A stretch of 64,000 bases of DNA from Adenophora triphylla var. japonica (Eukaryota; Streptophyta; Magnoliopsida; Asterales; Campanulaceae): NCBI GenBank assembly GCA_022495995.1, contig JAFEMH010002077.1, forward strand, positions 124,001 through 188,000, in the 5' to 3' direction. Under the pieces are notes generated by a model that had not been told where the DNA came from, did not search any database, and saw only the letters and a program-made list of their open reading frames with translations. Both the position numbers and the translations under genes were made by a program. This document shows, in pieces, positions 45,322-57,854 of the stretch (positions within the stretch are counted from its first letter, which is position 1; every line of letters begins with the position of its first letter).

Positions 45322-45705
45322 AAATCTTTTTTTCCTCTACAAGCTGAAAGTAATAATTCATGTGCTCAAATTGAGGAATGTTACTTTCTTGATTTATCTG
45401 ATTCTTTTATGGCTAACATTGATGATCAAGATAGCTCCTCTCATAATGATGTTGAGAAAGATGAGGTGCTTGATGTCCGTGGGATCAAGGCACCAAATGA
45501 GTTTGGGGGAGAGGCCCTCATGAAGAAAAAGAAAAAGAAGGCCAAGAAGAAGGCCACTAAAATCCCTTGGGCTCCACCCGAGCTAATAAAAAATGGTACA
45601 TACATGTGGAAAGCGGTTGGCGTTTGTGCCCGCGAATATGCGAGGTGGGCCAAGGGAAGGAAAGCTAAGGCCAAAGAGAATGTGGCCACCTCACATCCCA
45701 TGTAA
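45322..45705 (+). pseudogene. Lys-rich C-terminal tail of element G polyprotein
   Basis: Same frame as the protease after the TGA. From MANIDDQDSSSHNDVEKDE to a Lys run and KIPWAPPELIKNGTYMWK, ending ...KENVATSHPM. In an autonomous element RT should follow; here the frame ends with TAA. I do not recognise the tail. It may be a fused remnant after deletion of pol, or a distinct basic extension. Confidence 0.6.
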
Positions 45706-47316
45706 ATGGGAGCAACGGTCGGGCTAACGACCTTAACTAAACGCGCTAATTGGGAGGCAACCCAAGTAAGTATGTTTTATTTGCTTTATTTATTTGTTTT
45801 GTTGTGTCATATCGTCCTTTGAACCCGAGGCATGCTTTTGTTCTCTTTGCTATGAGGACATATCATGTTTTGAGTTTGGGGGTAGATATCTCTCCAAGTT
45901 TGTGAGTTTATAGGGGAGTGTATATAGTGTCACCCTCCAAAAAAATAGAAAAAATTTAAAAATTTTATTCTTTTCATATTTTGGGAAGTTGGCTAAAGTC
46001 GATGATGATTTGAGAGTGATTTAATTTTAAAATCTTGAGTATTATTGTCAATATGGGGATATAATTGCATTAAAACATGTAAAGTATGATTTCTCCACCT
46101 TTCACTTTCATATTATTTTTTCTTGATCATTGTTACCGATTTAGGAGACCTTTATAGGATCACTTTGGTGTTCTCGGGGTCCCTAGAACATGTTTGCATG
46201 ACTGTCAATAACACATCAATTAGGCTATACGGGAAGTGATATGTGGCTATTTTCTTTGAACCCTATTTGTGAACCTTTAACTTTCTCGTCACTTATATAA
46301 AAATTTTCCCTAGAACCCCTTTTGAGCTTGAAAAAGAATGGAATCTCTCACAAAGTGGGAGGTTATCTTAGACCACCATTCGCCTTCTTTTGTACCCTCA
46401 TTGTCCTACCCTTTTAACCTATACACTATTTTTCTCACCTTTTCAAGAAAGTGAAACTAGGGAAAGAATGGAAATGTTTGGAAAATCAAAGGGTTGAGTG
46501 GAAAGTGGTCATGAAAAAAAAAGGAAGGGATTATGAATTGTAATGAAAAGAAGGGCTTGAGCAAAAGTATTGAATGCACATTCTTCGTGATATATTTGTG
46601 CAAAGCAAAGAAAAAAAAAAGGAAAAAATGAATGAAAAGAAAAGTTGAAAAAAAAAAAGCCTTGCCCTCTCTAATGTTGAAGTGAAAAGTGACCAAAAAG
46701 GAAAGAAAGGTGATCAACCCCAAGTTTGAAAGTATACAAAATTATAAGTTTAGGGGTTTAATCAATGGGTTGGCATGAAGCGGAGTGATAAATTTAAAGG
46801 GAATGATGTATGATGAAGACTTCTTAGTTTCACTTGCTTGACTTCGTATGTCATTACCTTCTTTTGTAACCGTGAACCTAGCCCATGTTTATCGCGATAC
46901 ATTACAAGCCGTTAAGCCATATTTGATCCCTAAAGAGTAGCCGGGTTGACAGTTTTGTTTAAACATGCATATGAGTGTCCTTGTGAAATTTCATCTTATT
47001 ATCATTGATTTAGAGCATGTCGTTAGTGACCCTATAAAATATCTTACTTTGGTGAAAATGATCTCCCATATTTCATTCATCTTTCATTATGTGGTGGAGA
47101 ATTGTAAGTTAGATGCATCCATGTAATTATAGTCTCATGTTCATGATAATGCTTGTAGATTATGTGTGTTGTAAGATCTGAAACTTGTTGTGTCAACGAC
47201 CTATTATATGAATTGAACAATCCCAAAAATATTTAATTTGTTTTATTTAGTTAGTTTTTATTTTGTTTTAGTTTTTTTTTACTCGAGGACGAGCAAAAGA
47301 TAAGTTTGGGGGTATT
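45706..47316 (+). other. 3' non-coding region of element G with two polypurine motifs
   Basis: Begins with a block GGTCG...CGACC and TGGGAGGCAACCCAAG (45716-45768) that I recognise from the region after the last gene in many Athila-like elements. A GAGGACATATC...TTTGGGGG motif lies at 45854-45882; the terminal GAGGACGAGCAAAAG...AGTTTGGGGG (47285-47312) is the polypurine tract before the 3' LTR. The stretch between is A/T-rich and non-coding. Confidence 0.7.
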
Positions 47317-49012
47317 TGATGGATGTGATTTTACCCATCCAAAAGATATATTTCCTAGCTTATTTGGTGCTCGAAACCTTGAGAATTTAATGTATTTTGT
47401 AGTGTTTTGAAAGTGTAGGGGTTGAAGTGCAATTACTGACAAAACGGAGAATTTGAGCATACTTTGGAAGTTTTTGGATCAAATTGCAATTTTGGAAAAT
47501 ATGGAACAAAACTGAAATTATGAAGTTCAAGGGCCAAAACGTAAATCTTGGAAATTTAGGGATCATACTGGAAATATGGAAAATTTGGAGGAATTTGATT
47601 TAATAAAATTCATGGGCCAAAGTGAAAATATAAAGGTCAAAGACTAAAGTGCAAAACTTGAAATTATAGTGATTAAAGTGCGACTGTGTAATAGCGAGAC
47701 GAACCGAATCAAAATGGTCCAAACCAAGGCTGGCCGAGGAATGCTGCTGCTGGCCGAGGCTGATTGGGCTGCAAGGGGCCGCTTGGGGCCAAGGTTGAAG
47801 GAGAATTGGGCCAAGGCTGATAAACTGGGCCAAGGTTTGGGCGGTCGCTGGAATGGCTTGGGCAGCCGCACAAATGGAATTCTTGGCCGAGGAAAGTCTC
47901 TGTATACATGGGCGTCCGCATAGGCCATGGTGGCGACCGCCCACCAATGTTTTGCAATGGATTTAATTCCATCACAAATTAATAAAAACGAATCAGAAAC
48001 AGAATCAACACAGAATCAGTGACGGATTTCGGGAGATTTTCTATTTTGACTAGGATTTTGACCAGATTTTGGTTTCTAAAAAGGATTTTCACCTCCCTTC
48101 TCCTATAAAAAGAATCCTAGACTAGTTTTTGATGATCTTTTTAATCTTTTGATCATTTGATCTTTTTAATCTTTTATTTTTTTCATTCTCTCTCTATATT
48201 TTTTATTCCCTTTTATCATAGTTTAGGTTTGTATTTATTTTTGGAGATTCAAGAACAAGGTTTTTGAATAATTTATTTTAATGGCCATTCAAGGCTAATT
48301 TATTTGATTCATGAATTGAGGTAAGTAACAATTTGATCTTTATGCAAGGATTTTAATTCTTCCTATCTCTCTTTCGTTCTTGTTCTTCTCAACGGTTTTA
48401 ATTATTGTTCTTGAGATCAATTGTATTGATCTTGCGGAATATACTTTTGACCTCTTGAATTTATTTGGATACAAACCATTTCACTTGCGTGGATGATTTG
48501 TAATTTGACCATTGTTGAGAAGAATAGATTCAATTGAGGACCTACCGAAAATCAAACGAATTTAGGTTCCATTGTTCTTAAGTTTTTAATTAAATTCTTG
48601 AATGTTTATATTGACCTACCGAAATATATAAACGAGATAGAGTTATTAGGGTTCTAATGTTCTTATTGACCTATCGAAATATATGAACATCTTAACCCTA
48701 GGTTTTTGTGAATGAACCCAAGAATGAGATTGAATTATTTTTACATGAAATAAAAAGCATAAAGTGATAATTGTTATGATCCCCAATCCATGAATCCCTT
48801 GTCTCTTGTTATATTTAATTTATTTATTTTGCTTTCTTAGTTTAATAATTCAACCAATCAAAACTCCCTTTTCCTTTGTTACTTTTTACACTAATTAAAT
48901 CAATTTGTTCAACACACAAATCTCTGTGGTTCGACCCTTACTATTGTACATTGCTACTTCGGTGACTTGTACACTTGCAAGGTTTTTATTACAAGAGGAT
49001 TTTTATCCATCA
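47317..49012 (+). repeat. 3' LTR of element G
   Basis: 1696 bp, complete. Ends ACACTTGCAAGG...ATCCATCA and is followed by the duplication GCTTC. Contains TATAAAAAG near 48107 and the GCGGTCGC-type repeats at about 47840-47940 in a more diverged form than in the 5' copy. The last 500 bp are the part deleted from the left LTR. Confidence 0.9.
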
Positions 49013-49017
49013 GCTTC

Positions 49018-49602
49018 TCCAACCACAGGGTCAATGCCAAAGGACAGATCGAGTTAGACGTTGACATAGGCCAACATCCTTACAGGGTCGTCTCCAAGGT
49101 AAAATTTATTGTCATTGATGTGAATAGTGATTATGCTGCTATTTTGGGTATGCCTGGCCAGGTCACACTTGTAATGGTGGCCTCAATCCCCCATCAACGA
49201 GTTAAGTTCCCCATGCTAGCTAGAGTCGGCTGTGTACGAAGTACAGCTCGAGAATATCTTGACCATATCCTTCGAATGAGGAAGAAGATGGAACTGGAAA
49301 TTGTAACTGCTGAGGGGTACTTAAAGATGTCAAAATCAGTCACCACAACTTCTCGACTATCTACGATCACCTGCGTGGAAGAGGTGACCTATTGCTCACA
49401 TGACGAGGTCATGAGAGAGTCGACACGTCCCTCCGAAATCACCATGGTCGATTTCAATGCAGTTATGGTCGACCAAGTCTTCATAGGCGAGCTATGGCTC
49501 CAGATCGACAATAACTCGGGGGCCACCACCAGTGAGATCGTAACTGAGCAAGATGATATGATCGTTGAGGAAGCTCCACACTTGGGGGCCAAAGAAAGAT
49601 AG
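49018..49602 (+). pseudogene. Protease C-terminus of element F
   Basis: Resumes directly after the second GCTTC. Reads RVNAKGQIELDVDIGQHPYR, VKFIVIDVNSDYAAILGMPG (the protease flap/ILGxP region) and a tail LEIVTAEGYLKMSKS. Together with 41590-41727 it forms one protease split by element G. Confidence 0.8.
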
Positions 49603-49604
49603 AG

Positions 49605-52600
49605 GGTGAGATCATTATCGAGACCCTACAATTTAGAGATGGTCCGAAGCTAGAAGCTGTGGACGAGATGGAAGCAGTGATAACAAATCCTTCCTATCCT
49701 GAGCAAAAAGTTCAGATTGGTAAGCAGTTGTCAGCTGAGGAAAGAGTAGAGATTGTCGAGCTACTAAAGGAGAGCACTGATGTCTTTGCTTGGCAAGTAG
49801 AGGACATGAAAGGGATAAAGGAAGAAGTCGTTGTTCACAGGCTGGAAGTCAACCCGACCATGAAGTACAAAGCACAGAAATTGAGAAGCTTCGCTCGTGA
49901 CAAAGAGGAGGCAATAAAACTTGAGGTACAGAAACTTTTGAGTGCAGGTATCATCAAGGAAGCTACTCATACCACCTGGCTGGCAAATGTGGTCATGGTG
50001 AAGAAGTCTAATGGCAAGTGGAGGATGTGTGTCGACTTCACCAACTTAAATCTGGCCTGCCCCAAAGATAGATACCCCTTGCCTCGTATTGACAAGCTCG
50101 TTGACTCTATAGCTGGGCACAAAACTCTAATTTTCCTCGATGCCTACTCAGGTTATCATCAGATAAAGATGCACGAGGATGATATTGTGAAGACGGCTTT
50201 CTAAGCCGCTGGGGGTATTTACTGCTACAACATGATGCCATTCGGGTTGAAGAACACAAGAGAAACCTACCAAAGGATGGTGAACAAGGTATTTGCTTCA
50301 CAAATTGGCCAAAACATGGAGGCCTACGTCGATGATATGGTCATTAAAACAAAGGCCGGACGTCACGTGGTCGACCTAAAGGAAACGTTCGCCAATTTAC
50401 GAGCAAACGACATGAAGCTTAACCCGAGCAAATGTGTATTCGGAGTAGCAGCTGGTAAATTCCTTGGTTTTATGGTGTCACAACGGGGTATTGAGGCAAA
50501 TCCTGAGAAGATCAAGACTTTGGTCGACATACAGGAGCCCACGAGTATTAAGGAGATGCAGTGACTTAATGGTAGGGTGGCAGACCTAGGTCACTTTATA
50601 GCCAAGTCGGCTGAAAGATCTCTCCCCTTCTTCAAATCATTGAGGGGGACGAAAACTTTGAGTGGACGGTCGAATGTCATTCGTCGTTCCAACAGCTCAA
50701 GGAGTATCTCGCTACTCCACCTTTATTGAGCTGCCCGATTGTTGGGGAAACTTTGTTCGTGTATTTATCTGTGGGCGACCAATCAGTGGCTGTTGTTCTA
50801 GTTCGAGAGGAAGAGGGGCTTCAGAAGCCCGTATATTATGTTAGCAAGGCTTTATCCGACGTTGAAGGCAGATACTACAATGCGGAGAAGGTTGCATATG
50901 CCTTGGTCGTAGCCTCCAGAAAGCTACGAGCTTATTTTCTAGCTCACCCCATTGTCGTACTCACTAATGCACCCTTGAGAAAGATCCTACACAAGCCGGA
51001 AAGTTCAGGTCGCTTACTCAACTGGTCAATTGCTCTTACAGAATTCGACATCGAGTATCGGCCTCGAAAGGCGTTGAAGGCTCAAGCCTTGGCAGACTTC
51101 TTGGTCGAGCTGACGTTCACCAAGGAAGATAGCGAGGTACGAGTTCAGAAGGAGAAAGCAAAAGGAAAGGAAGCAGAGGCCCATTCCGTCACTAGTCTAC
51201 CCGACGATTGTTGGAATGTGTACTCCGATGGTTCGGCAACAAGGAGTGTTAGCGGAGCTGGAATTGTACTGATCGAGCCAGAGTTAGGAACAGTCTACGA
51301 GGAAGCATTGAGATTCAAGTTCGAAGCTTCTAACAATCAGGCAGAATACGAAGCTTTGGTCGCAGCCATCGAATACACCAAATGTTTTGGGGCGACCAAG
51401 ATTATGGCATATTGTGATTCCCAACTGATAGTCAACCAGGTCAGAGGAGATTACGAGGTGTTGAACCTCACTTTGATCAAATATTGCGACCTGGTAAAGG
51501 AACTGATAAAGGACTTGAAGTTCTGGGAAATCCAGAGGATTAGTCGAGAGGACAATGAATTGGTCGACCTACTCTCAAAGCTAGCTACTTCAGATGAACC
51601 GCACGAGGAACCTATCTCCTACCTCGGACATCCAGCATACGAAAGGGTTCAAATTCAGTGCGTGGAAGATACCTTGAGAAATTGGGTTTACGACAAGTGC
51701 TGGATCGAGGAAATGAGAGCATACTTGGAGACGGGCGAGCAGCTCCCTGAGGATGAGAAAGCAGCTCGATCCATCAAGAAGAAGGCTCCAAGATACGTTA
51801 TTCAAGAAGACATGTTATTCAGGAGGTCATATACTAAGCCATTGTTAAGATGCATTCACCCCCAAGAGATCACTCAATTAATGCACGAGGTGCATAGTGG
51901 GGTTTGTGGTGGACACCCGAAGGCGCTTTGGCTGACAAGTTGATCACATTGGGTTATTACTAGACACACATGAGAGCCGACGCTCACGACTTCGTTCAGC
52001 AATGCGGCCAGTGTCAGAGATTTGCCAACCTACCTCATTTGCTTACGACTGAGCAAACTCCTGTGATCGCTACTTGGCCATTTGATATGTAGGGCGTCGA
52101 TTTGATTGGACCCTTCCCACCCACCTGTGGAAACTGCAAGTATGTGATCGTGGCTATTGATTATTTCACGAAGTGGGTCGAAGCAAAGCCACTAGCTAGA
52201 ACTGCAGAGGAAAACGCCATCAACTTCATTCATGACTTCATTTGGTGCTGTTTTGGGATACCTCGAGCTATTGTATCGAACAACAGGCTGCAATTCTCAC
52301 GAGCCTTCGAAGAAGAAATGAATCGAGTAGGGGTCTAGCATTGGCAATCATCTGTAGCTTATCCTCAAGGCAACGGGCAAGCCAAAGCTGCGAACAAGCT
52401 CGTCATATCAACACTCAAAACGGGTTTGGTTGGTCGATGTAGCAACTGGTTGGACGAACTCCCCCTTGCTCTCTGGGCAGTTCGCACAACCATTCGGGGG
52501 CCTACGGGGGAAACCCCATTCACTCTTACATATAGATCAGAGGCCATGGCACCGGCCGAGCTATGATTTCCTACAGCCAGAGTAGTTTTCTTCGACCAAG

Positions 52601-52932
52601 AGCAGAACGACACCAACAGATTGATCGACTTGGATCTGATTGACGAGAAGCGAGATACAGCTTATCTACGAATGGTCAATTACAAGCAGAGGACCAAGAG
52701 TTATCATGATAAGAAGGTAAAGATGAGATCCTTCCAAGTAGGCGACCACGTGCTAAGGAAAATCGAGGCAACGGGAAGGAGAATTCAGCAGAACAAGTTA
52801 TCTCCCAACTGGGAAGGTCCCTACATTGTTACTCGAATTATCAAAGAAGGAACCTACATGATCGCCCATCCAGGTGGTGAGGAATTAAAGCACCCGTGGC
52901 ATGCTACTCACCTTATCAAATATTACTTCTAG
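49605..52932 (+). pseudogene. pol of element F: RT, RNase H, second RNase H, integrase
   Basis: RT from about 49740 (LLKESTDVFAWQVEDMKGI, WRMCVDFTNLNLACPKD, FLDAYSGYHQIKM). A TAA at 50202 interrupts; MPFGLKNTRETYQRMVNKVF and YVDDMVIKTK follow in frame. There is a TGA at 50562 and a frameshift near 50645. RNase H: DQSVAVVLVREEEG, YYNAEKVAYALV, QALADFLVELTF. Second RNase H: WNVYSDGSATRSVSGAG, NNQAEYEALVAAIE. Integrase: zinc region HSGVCGGH, shift near 51925, GVDLIGPFPPTCGNCKY, then IVSNNRLQFS (second Asp changed to Asn), GNGQAKAANK (Glu changed to Lys), and C-terminal FQVGDHVLRK...WEGPYIVTRI. Several TAG/TGA stops. Clearly Tat; inactive. Confidence 0.92.
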
Positions 52933-53724
52933 TTCAGTTTTTCAGCTTTAAAGTTAGTTCAATTTTCAAGTTTGAATTTGTTATAGTTCTAGCTCTCCAT
53001 TTTCGATGTAAGCATGTTTCTACGTCAATAAAAGTTGCAGTTCTATTCAACATTGTGTTACATTTTTACATCTTTCTAACAAGCTCGACTCTTAGTCAAC
53101 TTCGTTCCTTTAAACAGGTCTGACATCTAAGTCGACCTCGTTCTAATAAGCTCGACTCTTAGTCAGCATCGTTCCTTTAAACAGGTCCGACATCTAAGTC
53201 GACCTCGTTCTAACAAGCTTGACCATTAGTCAGCTTCGTTCCTTTAAACAGGTCCGACATCTAAGTCGACCTCGTTCTAACAAGCTCGATTCTTAATCAG
53301 CTTCGTTCCTTTAACAGGTCCGACATCCAAGTCGACCTCGTCCTAACAAGCTCGACCTTTGGTCAGCTTCGTTCCCTTAAACCGATTCGACTCCTAGTCA
53401 ATCTCGTTTTCAAAAACTATACAAGTATAAGGTCGACTGTGTTATCAAAAAACCAGTCCGATCAAAAGCTTATAGCGACTCACTTGTCCTACTAAATCTA
53501 GCTCGACATATCTTCATGCTAAAATCAAAAGCATAAGATTCAAAGTGTCAAAGATCAGCTACGATTAAATAAAAGCTCAGTCCCCCAAAATGGGCCAGGA
53601 CTAGAGCTAGCAAAAAATTACAAGTTAGAATGCCTCCCAAAAACTGGGCCAAGGCATCAACATTCACAAAGCAAAAACAAAGATTGTTTGGGACTCGTTC
53701 ATTACATAACCATTCAAATTAAAA
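52933..53724 (+). repeat. 67-bp tandem repeat and spacer, element F
   Basis: 53075-53400 contains nearly five copies of a 66-67-bp unit (CAGGTCCGACATCTAAGTCG, ACCTCGTTCTAACAAGCTCG, TTCGTTCCTTTAA; AGGTC starts at 53116, 53183, 53250, 53316). The remainder up to the antisense gene's stop is non-coding. Confidence 0.85.
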
Positions 53725-56276
53725 TCAAGTGGCAGGATCGGTTTCAACTTGATCGCTTGTAGTAGCTCGACCTTCTTCATTTTCTTCCTGATGTTGGAGA
53801 TCAATAGGTTTGCTCGACTCAGTAAAGCCATGCCTGGGAGTATCACCCTCGAACGCCAGCTCGTCAGGTTCCTCGAGCTCCTCCAAAAGGGTATTGAAAT
53901 TGAAATTCTCGACAGGAGGAGGGACCCAAGGCTCTGCTGCTACATCTTCATCATCCTGAGCTATGGTGGCCAAATCATTGTCATTATATGGCACTAGGTG
54001 ATGGCCTTTACGAGCTGTCGCGTTGTATGGATCCTCAGAGGCCCACTTGGCCAGTTGTTCGATTGATATGTCAAAGGAGGGATCCACTACGATGCGTCGA
54101 GCCATATGGCTCCGACCTACATCAAAGAATGACCTAGCCTTCTCAGTGACATACTCGTGGCATTCATCACTCTCCTTGTAGGCATTCAACGCCTCCGTGC
54201 TCGCAGCTTCCCTGGCTGCATTTACAGTAACTGTTAGCTCGGCATCCCATTGTTGGCGAGCAGCTTTCAGGTCATCAATTTGTTTATTCAGCATCAGAGT
54301 GTTCTCTTCCATCGTTTGGGTCGCCACTTCCAGGTCTTGGTCGACCTTCTCCTTGTCTACCTTAAGGGTAGCCAGCTCCTTTTGGACCTTTCCAAGTTTG
54401 CCCCAAGTCTCCTCCTTATCCTTCAAGGCAACATCCTACACCAGCTTCAAAGATTCATATGTTGAGTCCAAATTAGAGTGCTCCTCCTTCAGCTTGGCAT
54501 AATCTTCCTCCAGCTTCTTCAGCTCATCAGTTTTACGAGCCAGCATGGATTTGACCAGCTTCTCTTGCTCCTCCGCGGCCTTCCAATAGCTCGTGGCTGC
54601 TTCAATCATAGCGAGAGACTGCAACGTCGAGTAAACAAAAAGGATCAGATTGGCCAAGATCGAGTTAAGGGATTAGACGAGCAAAATCGAAAACCAATGA
54701 TGATATAAAAATGTTACAAGTTTTACCTCAGAGTGAACCAGGCCAGACCTAGCTCGGAAGGTTTCAGCAGTCAAGCCCTTATCAATGAGTTTCTTGACCA
54801 AGTCTTGGTCAGCAGATCTCCTCACAATCACTTGACCGTATTCGAGTTCAGGGTACTCTCTAACCGAGCTGTCAACCCCAGTAAGCAATGACACACTGCT
54901 CAGCTTGTCCACTCAAGCTTGAAAAGATTGGAATACGAAACCTGGAGAGGGGAGACAAAGAACCACTAGCAGATGCATCTACCTGTTCAGGCGGCGGGTT
55001 AAGTTTGGACATCTTCGTCTTGATTTTCTTGCTGAGGGGGGCGTCGTCGTCTTCTTCCTCCTCTTCATCAACATCAATGATAGGCGACCTAGCCTTGGAC
55101 TTGGCTCTAGTCTTGACTTGAAGAACCCCTTTCCTTGGCTCCTCGGTGTGATCATTCGTCTCGATTTCAGCAACATTGGCCTCTTGCGCCTCTTGGGCAT
55201 CATCTCCAGTCCGCTCTTCCTCCAATTGCTCGAGCTCGTCTTCAATAGGAATGAGTTTGGCAGTCCCCTGGTCAACCAGTTTCAAAAGCTCTTGGCGCTC
55301 AGCCCCTTCTCTCTCACGACTCTCTCGGGCATTAGCAGCCCCACAGCTTCTCTTGCTTTTCCTTATATCAATGACCTGTCCCATGTTAGTTTCTTGTTCA
55401 GGAGTCAGAACTGCACAAGACCAAGATAACAAAGGATTAGATCGACAAATAAAAGTTCTACATCCGAGCTACGAGTTCTATGTACGAGCAATATATGTAC
55501 GAGCTGCAAGTTCTACATACGAGTAAATTATCTACGAGCTAAGAGACATACAATTCAAACAAGTTATATGTACGAGATGCCAGTTCTGCATACGGGCAAC
55601 CAATGGACGAGTTAAGAGATAAATACGAGTAAAAACTTACCACCAAAATGGTCCACTTTGAACCTACAATGATCTGGTTCTCCTTTGCAATAGTGACATT
55701 CTCTTTCGAATCTAAATCGACCCCCCTCATGGGTGACCCAATCAGGGTACCTTATGCATCTAACAATGGGGACCAGAGGCACCACATCCCCATTACCAAT
55801 CATCATCCCAGCTTGGATGTAATTGATCTTGGTAGTTCCCAGAATATCCCAACTGATGGGTCCCTTATCAGCCACCTCGACCAACTTCTTATACAGCTCG
55901 GTGCACCAGTACGGCTCCCAATAATCCTCCTCTCTCACAACCTTGGATTCAGTGTTGGGTAAGGGAAACTCCCATCCTCTCCTACTCTCCACCACCATGA
56001 CATGAGAATTCCAGCCACTCACCTTACTGGGAAGGTTAATAAACAATTTGGGGGAATTTGGCTTGAAGGGGGTGCTAATCCCTGAGTCGACCTTATCAGT
56101 CTTGACACTAAAAAATTCCCTAAACACTCTCATACAAGGCTCGTACCCAAGAAAATGACACAACATGGCAAAGCATACCAAGACTCTACAAGTCTTGGCT
56201 CCCAGTTGGAGAGGTAGGGCGTCCATACAATCCAAAAACTCATTTATGAAGGGATCTAATGGCAACTTCAGGCCAG
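53725..56276 (-). pseudogene. Spliced antisense gene of element F (PF04195-like), 5' truncated by element H
   Basis: Exon 1 (56276-55641, minus) is open: LPLDPFINEFLDCMDALPLQ, VCFAMLCHFLGYEPCMRVF. This is the conserved domain of plant proteins labelled putative gypsy type transposon (PF04195). It ends at GGTG|GTAAGT. Intron 1 is 55640-55411 (TTGTGCAG acceptor). Exon 2 (55410-54727) is acidic (VDEEEEEDDD) with a likely nuclear signal PLSKKIKTKMSK; one frameshift near 54900. Intron 2 is 54726-54619 (GAG|GTAAAA ... GTTGCAG). Exon 3 is a long coiled coil (KTDELKKLEEDYAKLKEEHS, then KELATLKVDKEKVDQDLEVA), with one TAG at 54436. The start lies beyond element H. A nuclear DNA- or chromatin-associated role is inference. 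Confidence 0.78.
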
Positions 56277-57854
56277 TGTCGGGCTTTTAACCTAATGGTT
56301 TATTTAATATCCGCAAGCGCACGGGCTATTGTAATATATTGGGTGCAAGTACGGGTCGATCCCACAGAGACAGGTTTTACTTAGAAAATATTTTTGTCTT
56401 TAAAGTTATAGAAAAGATTGGGGGGAGATAAAGTTTGTTTTTGGAAAATAGAAAGAACATAAACAGAAAATACTTTAATAAAATTATTATAAAATGAAAC
56501 ATTCTCGGGATTGGAAATCATACACATAATCTTGTTCATCAAATTGCCATTGTCTTAGAAATATAGGTTTTCATAAAAATCAAGGATGGTATGTTAAGCC
56601 TACACTACTTCGGGTTAAGACAGTAGCGTTTTGTATTCTTCACTAATTATGTCCTAACTGTTTGAGATTTTCGTTTATGTTACCCCCGCCCTGTCACAAA
56701 CGGGCATTCAGGCTTATCTCTAGCTGACCATAATTAGTAAGAATCCATTAAGAACGAGAGTCAACATACTTTCCATTAAAGGAACATCCCTAGGTCGTTG
56801 AGCTACTTTCGTGATCAATGGAACCTAGTTTCTTTATATGGTTCCGTCAATCGAGATTCTCCTCTAGGTCCATCTCTCAATTGACTGAATCATACAAGTT
56901 GGACGTCTCCAAAATGTAAGACATTTAGAGATTAATATAAAGAAAATGTTTAGATAAAGATAGAAGACAAGACTTTATTTATTTAAGATGATGAACATGT
57001 ATGTTTTTGAGTTTCCAACCCCAAGAACATGGGGAATTTACTCACTAGCCATCTAGAACATATAAGCAAATAAAAATAGAAGGTATAGTAAGAAGACTTA
57101 TGATGAAAATAGAAGGTAAATGGCTGAAATAATGCTTCACTTTTATTACTTTTCTCCAAAGTACTTCAAGAACAAAACATGAACTTTGATCTTCAAATAA
57201 TCTTTGGAAATTGATATCACAAGTATTTGTGTTTAATCTCTGATGAAATCTATGGAATATCAGTAAAATTCTATATATCTAAGACTGATTACAAGGGGTC
57301 CTTTTATAAGGGGGAGGGAACTCTTCAAGAAGGTGCTTTCAAAAGGTGCCTTTTAATTTGCAGTCACGACCTTGCACGGCCGTGTCAAGGGTTTTGCACG
57401 GCCGTGCACCCTTGGCGCCAGTTTTGAATTTGAATTTGGAAGACTTGCACGGCCGCTCCGAGATTAGCTGCACGGTCGCTCCAAGGTTGATACGGCCAGG
57501 GCCAGTTCAAGGCTCGGCCACTCCATGATTTGGGGCCAAAAATGGTCTGTCATGGCCTAAGTGCACGGCCGCTCCACCATTAGCTGCACGGCCGCTCCAC
57601 CTGGATTTAGCTTTGTGTGTTCATTTTGTTTGGTGCTCCTCCATGTCTTTTATCTTTAAAGTACCCAAGCATCCTTTTGACATAAAAAGGCCCTAAAACC
57701 TGTCTAAAAATGCATAAAACATACCAAAGGCGTAAAATCTAATAAATATGAAAAAGTAAGTAAAAAGTACTTAAAATAAAATGAGAAATGATAATTTATC
57801 CATGTAAAAGTATATAAAACTTAGGATAAATGACTATATAATAGTCACTTATCA
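56277..57854 (-). repeat. 3' LTR of element H
   Basis: About 1578 bp. Outer end (plus) TGTCGGGCTTTTAACC, inner end ...AGTCACTTATCA, i.e. TG...CA on the minus strand. TATA box TATAAAAG (minus) at 57301-57308. Upstream of it, 57373-57600 holds six copies of a TGCACGGCCG motif, one of them a perfect 14-bp palindrome TGCACGGCCGTGCA (57396-57409). The exact outer boundary is set by the TG/CA rule only, since the partner LTR is not in the window. Confidence 0.7.

Larger units (their letters stand above)
41728..49012 (+). mobile_element. Element G: non-autonomous Athila-type element with gag and protease only
   Basis: LTRs start TGATGGATGTG and the right one ends TTTTTATCCATCA (8-bp inverted ends TGATGGAT/ATCCATCA). 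The target-site duplication GCTTC is perfect on both sides. The interior has a gag-protease reading frame, then 1.6 kb of non-coding sequence and a polypurine tract. RT, RNase H and integrase are absent. The left LTR lacks about 500 bp of its 3' end together with the primer-binding site. It resembles gag-bearing non-autonomous elements (TR-GAG) described in plants, here with protease. Confidence 0.92.
40896..56276 (+). mobile_element. Element F: Tat-like element (interrupted by G), 5' and 3' ends missing
   Basis: Plus-strand gag C-terminus and protease, then pol with two RNase H domains and integrase, a tandem repeat, and an antisense gene. Element G splits the protease (TSD GCTTC at 41723-41727 and 49013-49017). 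Element D cuts it at 40896 and element H at 56277, so neither LTR is visible. It is the oldest layer in the right half of the window. Confidence 0.85.
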
